A stretch of 11,687 nt of DNA from an uncultured Odoribacter sp. GTDB lineage: Bacteria; Bacteroidota; Bacteroidia; Bacteroidales; Marinifilaceae. The notes below the pieces were generated by a model. That model saw only the letters and a program-made list of their open reading frames with translations, had not been told where the DNA came from and made no database searches. The stretch is from positions 1-11,687 of the forward strand of contig CAMRAP010000030.1 in the NCBI GenBank assembly GCA_947039985.1, read 5' to 3'. The translations under genes and the position numbers were made by a program. Of the stretch, positions 1-5,594 are shown piece by piece (position 1 is the first letter of the stretch; each line of letters starts with the position of its first letter).

Positions 1-27
1 GAGTTCAGACGTGTGCTCTTCCGATCT
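1..27. other. Illumina TruSeq adapter remnant (assembly artefact)
   Basis: The first 27 bases match the 3' part of the Illumina multiplexing (TruSeq read 2) primer, ending in GCTCTTCCGATCT. This is not genomic DNA; the true sequence begins at about base 28. It shows that this end of the window is an untrimmed contig end, so nothing can be said about what lies beyond it. Confidence 0.97.
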
Positions 28-30
28 GAA

Positions 31-56
31 AAGGGGTGTCCTAATGGACACCCCTA
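31..56 (-). terminator. Hairpin terminator after the DUF4369 lipoprotein gene
   Basis: GGGGTGTCC (33-41) and GGACACCCC (46-54) form a perfect 9-bp GC-rich stem with a TAAT loop, extended by one A-T pair (32/55). On the minus strand the stem is followed by a short T run (bases 32-29) that the adapter junction at 28 cuts close. It lies about 50 bases past the stop of the minus-strand gene ending at 109 and probably terminates it. On the plus strand the stem is followed by TAAAAA, which does not suit termination in that direction. Confidence 0.75.
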
Positions 57-108
57 AAAACAACTAAGTAATAAAAACGGGAAAACAAACCATCTACATG
101 GTTTACCT

Positions 109-792
109 TTATTGCAATTTTTCAGCAAGATTCTTATAAAGATTACTTTCTTTGTTAGCGATTACCATTTTTTTGAAAACTCGCTTCTGTAGATCAACAC
201 TATCACGTAGCTCATCTGTCAAGATTAATAATGATTGTTCTTGAGTAGGATTTGCCTCTATCAATTTTGTTGCATAACCAATACGTGCTCTAAGCAAACG
301 ATCTATTTGCATATAAAAAACACCTATCATCACATCATCATCAATACCCTTCTTCTTTTTCTTTCCGATTCTTTCTATTTTTCTTTTAACTCCGTCTACC
401 TCAAGCTCATACTTACTCTTGAATATCTTTTTTACATTTTCATATTTTAAATCTAAGCCAGAACCTTTAATCTCTATTTGATCAGGAAATTGTATTTTCC
501 CCTGAATCCAGATTTGATCTTTAGTATCAACAACCGTTTCTAATGTCCTTTTCCCAGCAATTTCAATCCATACTCTAGCTGGAATTTGTAATTCCTCAGT
601 TGCAAGATCAATGTCTCCATCCACTACATTTTGCTCTGCTAGAACAATTAAACCTTCCTGCCCTGGCATCTCAGCTAATAATTTTACCGTACCTTCTAGC
701 TTTTCAACCTTACCACGAATTTTAACTTTATTCGAATTACAAGCTCCTAATAGGAGAACTAAGGCAATAAAAAACAAACAACTTTTTCTCAT
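109..792 (-). CDS. DUF4369-type lipoprotein without a thioredoxin domain
   Basis: This predicted 227-residue envelope lipoprotein has an N-terminal signal peptide ending in the lipobox LGAC, with the lipidated cysteine at residue 18. Residues about 23-112 look like a DUF4369 domain: a beta-rich segment starting VKIRGKVEKLEG and containing IWIQGKI. In Bacteroidetes this domain normally precedes a TlpA-type thioredoxin domain. Here residues 113-227 are a charged, mostly helical tail with a lysine run near 144-148 and no CxxC, so a redox role is not supported. The neighbouring gene at 904-2223 has the same start plus the thioredoxin domain. A -7 promoter element 33 bases upstream and a hairpin after the stop suggest a single-gene transcript. 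The ATG at 792 is chosen because the signal peptide begins there. The function is unknown; a structural or regulatory envelope role is only a guess. Confidence 0.85.
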   Translation of the reverse strand: MRKSCLFFIALVLLLGACNSNKVKIRGKVEKLEGTVKLLAEMPGQEGLIVLAEQNVVDGDIDLATEELQIPARVWIEIAGKRTLETVVDTKDQIWIQGKIQFPDQIEIKGSGLDLKYENVKKIFKSKYELEVDGVKRKIERIGKKKKKGIDDDVMIGVFYMQIDRLLRARIGYATKLIEANPTQEQSLLILTDELRDSVDLQKRVFKKMVIANKESNLYKNLAEKLQ

Positions 793-824
793 ATTCTATA
801 ATTTTGATTTTCGTTTCTTTTGTA

Positions 825-853
825 CAAAGATATAAAAAAACTACATCTAACAA
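825..853 (-). promoter_or_regulatory. Bacteroidetes-type promoter of the DUF4369 lipoprotein gene
   Basis: On the minus strand, TATCTTTG (832 down to 825) matches the -7 consensus TAnnTTTG. A TTG (853 down to 851) lies 18 bases upstream and fits the -33 element, though consensus spacing is about 19-21. Transcription would start near 819 and leave a leader of about 27 bases before the ATG at 792. Confidence 0.65.
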
Positions 854-871
854 TGCATTTTTATGCATAAA
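853..871. repeat. Paired ATGCAT palindromes near the -33 region
   Basis: ATGCAT occurs at 853-858 and 863-868, separated by TTTT. The second copy lies in a 12-bp perfect palindrome, TTTATGCATAAA (860-871). The pair can fold as a 6-bp hairpin or serve as a two-site operator. It abuts the -33 element of the downstream gene and lies 33-51 bases past the end of the preceding gene. In such AT-rich sequence it may be chance. Confidence 0.3.
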
Positions 872-903
872 TAGAAACACTGCATTAACACCCTAGCTTA
901 TAA

Positions 904-2223
904 CTAGATGACCAAGGTATCGAGCAGTTGCTTTATTTGTCCAGAAGGACGAGGAGCATTAGAATTTACAATCTCCCCCTGAGGACCAATTAAAACAAAT
1001 CGGGGAACACTAATAATCATATAATTCTCATTAAATTCATTTGCCACATCAATAAAAGTGAATTCATCCATATTTTCTCCCATAAACCTTCGTGACTCAT
1101 GGTATTTATCAATCACAATGCTTATAAATTTTATATTTTTCCCTCTGTATTCTTCTTGTAGTACATTTAAATAAGGTAATTCAGATTTACAAGGCACACA
1201 CCAAGTAGCCCATACTGTAATATACAAATAAGATTCTTTAAAATCTTTCAGGGAATACATATTCCCATCCCGACCAACAACACTAAAATCTGGAGCTGGT
1301 TTCCCTGGCAATAATTTCTCCCAATTAGAGATCACCTCTTCCATATAAGCTATTTTATTTGTATCCGAACACTCTTTACGAAAAACAGATAGCAAATAAT
1401 CAGCTCCATCTAATCCATTATTTTCCCATATATATCGGTAAACAATTTCTGTGAGCAAAAAATTTTTTATAGCTGAGTTCGTTATTGAAGCGAGGACAAA
1501 ATCTGCAATATCATTAGAACAATTCCTATTTTTTCCATGATTGCAATTTCCTTGGAAGTAAATATAGTCCAATAAAAACGAACGATAATCCTTTGTACCA
1601 AAAAGATCTTCGTTATTCAATGAAAATGAGGATAAGAAATTGGTAAAAAGAGGTCCTGCTTGATAATTTTTTTCCGGAAACATTCGATTTTGAGAAATAG
1701 GATAATAAGAGACTTTCCCCGCTATGGAGTAGCGAATGCGTTCTTTTTCTAGCGATGTAAAGGAGTCATCAAAATTTTTTGCTTCTAACAATTTTATTTT
1801 TTCATCAATTAGCTCTTTCATTTTTTCAACAAATGCAGATTCATTCAAAGCGTAATAATCTTTATTGAAAAACACGGCAACCTCTTGTTCCTTCAGATAG
1901 CTATTTATTCCTCCTAGGCTCCCACGAAAATATAAAGAACCAGAAAAATTCAATGCATTAAGATAAATTTCAAGATCTTCACCTGGTGCAAGAAATAGAT
2001 TCAATGAATTATGCAATAAAGTAACGAAACCAGCTTGCTCCAGAACTACTTCTCCAGAAAAAAAATCATTATCATCTAATGAAAATGTATATATACTGTC
2101 ATTTACCCAAATACTTGCAATAGAGTCCCCATTCTCTATCCTCCCACTGATTCGCACAGTCTTATCACGAGAACAGGAAAAAAAGAGGCCAAGCAATAAG
2201 ATAAAAGTAATAAATCTCCTCAT
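904..2223 (-). CDS. TlpA/ResA-type thiol:disulfide lipoprotein (DUF4369 + thioredoxin)
   Basis: This predicted 439-residue periplasm-facing lipoprotein probably reduces or exchanges disulfides in exported proteins. A signal peptide ends in the lipobox FFSC, with the lipidated cysteine at residue 17. Residues about 22-105 resemble DUF4369 (VRISGRIENGDS). A helical linker follows, to about residue 305. Residues about 306-439 form an AhpC/TSA-Redoxin or TlpA-like thioredoxin fold: PGKPAPDF start, active site WCVPC (C342 and C345), and the cis-proline loop ISVPRFV (P407). An extra cysteine pair lies in the linker (C227 and C235), flanked by basic and Asn residues. The length is usual for these Bacteroidetes proteins. 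The ATG at 2223 is supported by the signal peptide. The gene sits alone between a terminator upstream and another promoter downstream. The family assignment is firm; the partner protein is unknown. Confidence 0.93.
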   Translation of the reverse strand: MRRFITFILLLGLFFSCSRDKTVRISGRIENGDSIASIWVNDSIYTFSLDDNDFFSGEVVLEQAGFVTLLHNSLNLFLAPGEDLEIYLNALNFSGSLYFRGSLGGINSYLKEQEVAVFFNKDYYALNESAFVEKMKELIDEKIKLLEAKNFDDSFTSLEKERIRYSIAGKVSYYPISQNRMFPEKNYQAGPLFTNFLSSFSLNNEDLFGTKDYRSFLLDYIYFQGNCNHGKNRNCSNDIADFVLASITNSAIKNFLLTEIVYRYIWENNGLDGADYLLSVFRKECSDTNKIAYMEEVISNWEKLLPGKPAPDFSVVGRDGNMYSLKDFKESYLYITVWATWCVPCKSELPYLNVLQEEYRGKNIKFISIVIDKYHESRRFMGENMDEFTFIDVANEFNENYMIISVPRFVLIGPQGEIVNSNAPRPSGQIKQLLDTLVI

Positions 2224-2271
2224 TTAATAATCTAATTTATATTCGACTAAAATCTGTCTTTTATTTAGCAA

Positions 2272-2279
2272 CAAATATA
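2272..2279 (-). promoter_or_regulatory. Candidate -7 element of the thioredoxin lipoprotein gene
   Basis: The minus strand reads TATATTTG (2279 down to 2272), a full match to TAnnTTTG, about 50 bases before the ATG at 2223 and just past the terminator of the preceding gene. No TTG lies at the expected -33 distance, so the call rests on the -7 motif and its position between a terminator and a start codon. Confidence 0.45.
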
Positions 2280-2316
2280 GAACAACAATAAGAAAAGCCA
2301 TGTTAAAATAAAAGAA

Positions 2317-2345
2317 AAAAAGAGGCTGATCTCTCAGCCTCTTTT
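2317..2345 (-). terminator. Rho-independent terminator of the OmpH-like gene
   Basis: AAAGAGGCTGA (2319-2329) pairs perfectly with TCAGCCTCTTT (2334-2344) around a TCTC loop, and a further A-T pair closes the stem. On the minus strand the stem runs into a long T-rich tract (2320 down to about 2308). It begins about 18 bases past the stop codon at 2363. This is the clearest terminator in the window and isolates the OmpH-like gene from the one downstream. Confidence 0.9.
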
Positions 2346-2362
2346 AAGATACTTTTTTCAAT

Positions 2363-2971
2363 CTACTTGCTAGTGTTTTCTTTCTTGTACTCCTTGTTCA
2401 ATTGGTTCACCACCTCTTGAGTTATGTCATATCCATCCACAGCAAACAGTACATTACCTCCTAATTGCGTGCTTAACACCATATCGAAACCTTTTTCCTT
2501 ATTGTATTCTTTAAGAAAAACAGTTAAACTATCAAATAGCTTTTTATTCAACTCATTTTGTTCACGACCAGTCTTATTTATCATATCCTCTTGTAAACGC
2601 CTTAAATTCTCTTGTTTTATCAACAATTCATCTCTTGCATCAACAGCACGTGCCTCTGAAAGAAATCCACTATTCTGCAACTTACGTTGAAATTCATTTG
2701 CCTCTTGGTCTAATGATTTTGCTTTCACATTTAATTCTGTTCTCCGTTCCTCTTGTGTCTTTAAAAAAGCTTCATTCAACTCTATTGCAAGTAAATATTT
2801 ACTCATTAAAGAATCTGTATTAAGATACACAATCCTTGCAACTCCAACATTATCAGAAAAAACACTTACATTATTCGAAGCTTCAGAAGCTCCTTTTTCA
2901 GTAGTACAAGCAGAAAAAGAAATTAAAAATACTACTAAAATCAAATTCAAAACGACATAAAATTTATTCAT
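2363..2971 (-). CDS. OmpH/Skp-family lipoprotein
   Basis: This 202-residue protein belongs to the OmpH/Skp family of periplasmic chaperone-like proteins, which in other bacteria hold unfolded outer-membrane proteins. It has a signal peptide and the lipobox SFSAC, with the lipidated cysteine at residue 22, so it is probably membrane-anchored rather than soluble like E. coli Skp. A beta strand (VARIVYLNTDSL, 43-55) leads into a long charged coiled coil (about 60-150, rich in E, K, Q and R). A family C-terminal segment follows with GFDMVLS (161-167) and VLFAVDGYDIT (174-184). The order strand, helical arms, strands matches the family. The strong terminator after it and the promoter element before it suggest a one-gene transcript. 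Assignment to the family is firm; a true chaperone function is inferred. Confidence 0.9.
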   Translation of the reverse strand: MNKFYVVLNLILVVFLISFSACTTEKGASEASNNVSVFSDNVGVARIVYLNTDSLMSKYLLAIELNEAFLKTQEERRTELNVKAKSLDQEANEFQRKLQNSGFLSEARAVDARDELLIKQENLRRLQEDMINKTGREQNELNKKLFDSLTVFLKEYNKEKGFDMVLSTQLGGNVLFAVDGYDITQEVVNQLNKEYKKENTSK

Positions 2972-3062
2972 GATTTTATTACTTTATTAATAAATATATT
3001 AGCACTCTATCTTCTGAAATTAACTCGGATCGTATTTCACCTCTATTCATTTCATTACCATG

Positions 3063-3070
3063 CAAAGGTA
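3063..3070 (-). promoter_or_regulatory. Candidate -7 element of the OmpH-like gene
   Basis: The minus strand reads TACCTTTGCA across this site, a full match to TAnnTTTG with the frequent trailing GC. It lies just past the stop of the preceding gene (3084) and about 92 bases before the ATG at 2971. No TTG is found at the expected -33 spacing; the only nearby TTG (3083-3081) is too close. Confidence 0.5.
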
Positions 3071-3083
3071 ATTTTATCTTCAA

Positions 3084-3758
3084 TTAATTATTCTGCTTTT
3101 CTTTTTTTTCTAAATAATGTATTTTCTTTAACATATCTATCTCTTCCCAGTGTAGCCACTCTTTCTTTTCTGTCAATCTATTTTGCATTCGCAGTAAATT
3201 ATAGGCTTCCATGGAATGTGTACCTACCCCAAATTGAACATCAATATGTCCTTTCATCTCTATGCTTCTGGCAAATTCATTGATCAACATTTCCTGATTC
3301 ATACTCGCATCCATACTTTTCACGGGAGCATATGCTTGATTGAGCATACTACGCATATTATTCTGTGCATTAAGCATATTTTGTCGATTGGGTTTTTTCC
3401 ATCGCCTAAAAATCAATACTTCAGACAACATCACCGTGTCAGGCGACATAAAAATCCCCATCATATACTCACTTTCAAACAAAGAATCGGGAATGATTAC
3501 TTGACAAGATTTAAAGCCAATAGAAGTAAACAGAACAGTATCTCCTCGCTGTGTTTCAATTCTAAAGCAGCCTGTCGAATCAGAGTACACCCCTCTATTT
3601 TGTCCATATCGACAAGCTACATTCGGCATTTCTTCTGAATCTTGAGCATTAATAACAACTCCAGAAAAGACAATTTTATGCCTTCGGTTAAGCACCTGCC
3701 CATAACTAGTGAAAATGGCAAACAGAACAAAAAAAACGATGAAATTAATTTTCATCAT
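3084..3758 (-). CDS. Exported CarboxypepD_reg-like domain protein
   Basis: This 224-residue protein has an N-terminal signal peptide (about 1-20, ending TSYG before Q21). Residues about 30-115 form a carboxypeptidase regulatory-like beta-sandwich (CarboxypepD_reg-like): FSGVVINAQDSEEMPNV opens it, and SDSTGCFRI, GDTVLF and SIGFKSC follow in the family order. The C-terminal half (about 120-224) is charged and methionine- and asparagine-rich, with no recognisable domain. In Bacteroidetes this domain usually begins TonB-dependent receptors; here it stands without a plug or barrel. It overlaps the sigma-factor gene by 14 bases, so translation is probably coupled. Two adjacent ATGs (3758 and 3755) could start it. 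It has no internal membrane helix and no anti-sigma-like N-terminal domain, so it is not an obvious anti-sigma factor. The function is unknown. Confidence 0.85.
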   Translation of the reverse strand: MMKINFIVFFVLFAIFTSYGQVLNRRHKIVFSGVVINAQDSEEMPNVACRYGQNRGVYSDSTGCFRIETQRGDTVLFTSIGFKSCQVIIPDSLFESEYMMGIFMSPDTVMLSEVLIFRRWKKPNRQNMLNAQNNMRSMLNQAYAPVKSMDASMNQEMLINEFARSIEMKGHIDVQFGVGTHSMEAYNLLRMQNRLTEKKEWLHWEEIDMLKKIHYLEKKEKQNN

Positions 3759-4359
3759 TTGCTATTTCAGAATGTTCCAAAATATTTGCAAGTAATTCAC
3801 GAGCACGAAACAATTGTGCTTTCACTGTTCCAAGAGGAATAGATAATGATTTAGCAATCTCTTCGTAGGAAAGCTCATCAAAATAACGTAACTCTATTAA
3901 ACGCCTATATCTATCTTTCAAAAGGGCAACTTTCTCTCGCATAAAAGTAGCCCGCTGCTGGCAAATAACATCTTCCTCAGGAGTACGTATACCTGCTGCA
4001 ATACTATTGATATAACTCCAATCATCCGGATGACTAAACTCTACATCCAATGAGACAGTCAACGCTTTCTTTTTTCGAATAAAATCTATTGTATTATTGG
4101 AAGCAATCTTAAACAACCAAGTACTGAAAGCAAACTGAGGAGAATAGTAATTCAGTCGATTAAAAGCCTTTTCAAAGGCTTCAAACATCAAATCTTCAGC
4201 ATCAGTATGGTTATTTACCATTTTCAATACCATAAAAAAAACAGAGTCTCTATACTTCTTAAAAAGCTCAGCATACGCTCTCTCATCTCCCTCAATCGCT
4301 CTACAAACTATTTTATAATCGAGCAGTGCTTTTTCTGATAGCTTATTGTCTACTTCCAT
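3745..4359 (-). CDS. ECF-type RNA polymerase sigma factor
   Basis: This 204-residue sigma-70 family factor directs RNA polymerase to a promoter set that cannot be identified here. Region 2 spans about residues 24-98, with YAELFKKYRDSVFF, the core-binding DAEDLMFEAFEKAF and the -10 recognition helix FSTWLFKIASNNTIDFIRKKK region. Region 4 spans about 142-193, with LSYEEIAKSLSIPLGTVKAQ as the helix-turn-helix that reads the -35/-33 element. There is no region 3, as expected for the ECF group. The linker (about 103-141) is rather long. No anti-sigma gene lies on either side: the upstream neighbour is a glycosyltransferase (10-base overlap) and the downstream one a CarboxypepD_reg-like protein (14-base overlap). 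Regulation may therefore act through transcription of the trio or through an anti-sigma encoded elsewhere. Confidence 0.93.
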   Translation of the reverse strand: MEVDNKLSEKALLDYKIVCRAIEGDERAYAELFKKYRDSVFFMVLKMVNNHTDAEDLMFEAFEKAFNRLNYYSPQFAFSTWLFKIASNNTIDFIRKKKALTVSLDVEFSHPDDWSYINSIAAGIRTPEEDVICQQRATFMREKVALLKDRYRRLIELRYFDELSYEEIAKSLSIPLGTVKAQLFRARELLANILEHSEIANDEN

Positions 4360-5486
4360 TTTTTACTGACAAATGTTGAATAAATACTATAACACCACTT
4401 GTACATAAAACCCATGGTGTTTATCAGTAGCGAAGTTATGAATATTTTTTTTATCTTGAGTTTTCTAAAGCAAATATTTATTACGATTAAATCAATTAAA
4501 AACACCAACACAACTGGAATGAAGAGATATACACAAAAAGGATTTAAAACCAGTATACACAGCGAACAAACGTAAAATAAAGCCTCTAACACAAAGTCCA
4601 AATTACTCCATAAAGCAGCCTTGAATGCCCACCTACTTTTAGTTGCGTAATAATATGAATAATCATCTTTCCAAACTTTAGAACTTGAACCTTCTATAAT
4701 AATCCTTGAATCTTCGTCTTTCACTATTTTTACAGTCCCTTCCTTAGACAAACCTTCAACCATCTCTGTATCATAACCAATATATTCTTGAGTATTTCCT
4801 GTGAATCCTTTTTTCTCCAAGTAATACTTTTTTCGATACCCCATATTATACCCATTTCCAATAGTATATATCCCCCAATTAATCAAGCTTACTGCTTTCC
4901 AAAACCATAGAAAACGGAAATAACGACGAATATCTAAACGACTGCTTCCTTGAACATAATTAGAATACCCTATTATTACGGCAGTTTTTTCATCAAAATA
5001 GGATTGCATGGAACGAATCCAATTTTTACTTGCAGGCACACAATTTATTTCTGTAAATAACAACACATCATATTGTGCAGCTAAAATGCCTAAATTAATA
5101 GCTAACTTTTTAGTGCATCTAAATTTAGTTTCTGGGAATATTCTAGAAGTTTTCAAATTTGGATATTTCTCCTGCCACTCTGCCAAAACATACTGAGTTT
5201 CATCTTCTGAACATTCATCCACAACGATTATCTCAAAACAAGGATAATCTTGCTCCAAAAAAGCTTCTAAATTCTTTTGCAACAACTCCGCCTTATTACC
5301 ACAAGTAATAATAACAGAAACACCCTCAGAAGGAGATACAACCTCTTGCTCTTCGTTCGCAAACAATAATATCGCTCGATAAATCAGAAATATCAGATGA
5401 AAACAAAAACACACAATCAGCAAGACCAAAATATATCTACTACAACCTAAGCTATCCCAAAATTCAATAAAATGAGTCATTTCCAT
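4350..5486 (-). CDS. Membrane-bound family 2 glycosyltransferase with degenerate DxD
   Basis: This 378-residue GT2-like protein has an N-terminal membrane helix (about 17-43), a cytoplasmic GT-A domain (about 55-290) and a C-terminal hydrophobic region (about 297-340) with a further weakly hydrophobic segment near 349-372. GT2 features are SVIITCGNKAELL at the start of the fold, VVDECSED (88-95) for nucleotide binding, KKLAINLGI (126-134), the NGYNMGYRKKYY segment (211-222), GYDTEM (238-242) in the acceptor/catalytic-base position, and KSRW (283-286) as the QxxRW-like motif. The metal-binding DxD, usually TDADC in Bacteroidetes relatives, reads TEINC here (145-149). The product may act on envelope or surface glycans, but the sugar donor and acceptor are unknown. 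Its stop overlaps the sigma-factor start by 10 bases. A second ATG at 5480 is an alternative start. Confidence 0.85.
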   Translation of the reverse strand: MEMTHFIEFWDSLGCSRYILVLLIVCFCFHLIFLIYRAILLFANEEQEVVSPSEGVSVIITCGNKAELLQKNLEAFLEQDYPCFEIIVVDECSEDETQYVLAEWQEKYPNLKTSRIFPETKFRCTKKLAINLGILAAQYDVLLFTEINCVPASKNWIRSMQSYFDEKTAVIIGYSNYVQGSSRLDIRRYFRFLWFWKAVSLINWGIYTIGNGYNMGYRKKYYLEKKGFTGNTQEYIGYDTEMVEGLSKEGTVKIVKDEDSRIIIEGSSSKVWKDDYSYYYATKSRWAFKAALWSNLDFVLEALFYVCSLCILVLNPFCVYLFIPVVLVFLIDLIVINICFRKLKIKKIFITSLLINTMGFMYKWCYSIYSTFVSKKWK

Positions 5487-5551
5487 TTCTTATATACTTT
5501 AAAACTATTGTGCAATGAATATAAAATTTATGCTATTTCAAAAATAACAGA

Positions 5552-5559
5552 CAAAGATA
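5552..5559 (-). promoter_or_regulatory. Candidate -7 element of the glycosyltransferase-sigma operon
   Basis: The minus strand reads TATCTTTG (5559 down to 5552), a full match to TAnnTTTG, about 65 bases before the ATG at 5486. No TTG occurs at -33 spacing. If real, it would drive the glycosyltransferase, the sigma factor and the CarboxypepD_reg-like gene together. Without it, they could be read from the 912-residue gene upstream, because no clear terminator separates the two. Confidence 0.4.
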
Positions 5560-5594
5560 ATCACTTCTTGATGATTATTTTATAATTATTGCTA

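Noticed and set aside
3216..3638. 140-residue plus-strand open frame opposite the CarboxypepD_reg-like gene
   Set aside because: It is antisense to a gene with a signal peptide and recognisable domain. Its protein is His/Ile/Ser-rich low-complexity sequence without any motif.
3084..3758. The CarboxypepD_reg-like protein as an anti-sigma factor for the adjacent ECF sigma factor
   Set aside because: It has a cleavable signal peptide rather than a cytoplasmic N-terminal sigma-binding domain followed by a membrane helix, and its core is a beta-sandwich.
5557..5578. Imperfect inverted repeat ATAATCA/TGATTAT considered as a terminator between the 912-residue gene and the glycosyltransferase gene
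   Set aside because: The stem is only 7 bp, AT-rich, with an 8-base loop. The T tract follows on the plus strand, where no gene ends, and the repeat overlaps a -7 promoter match on the minus strand. It is probably chance.
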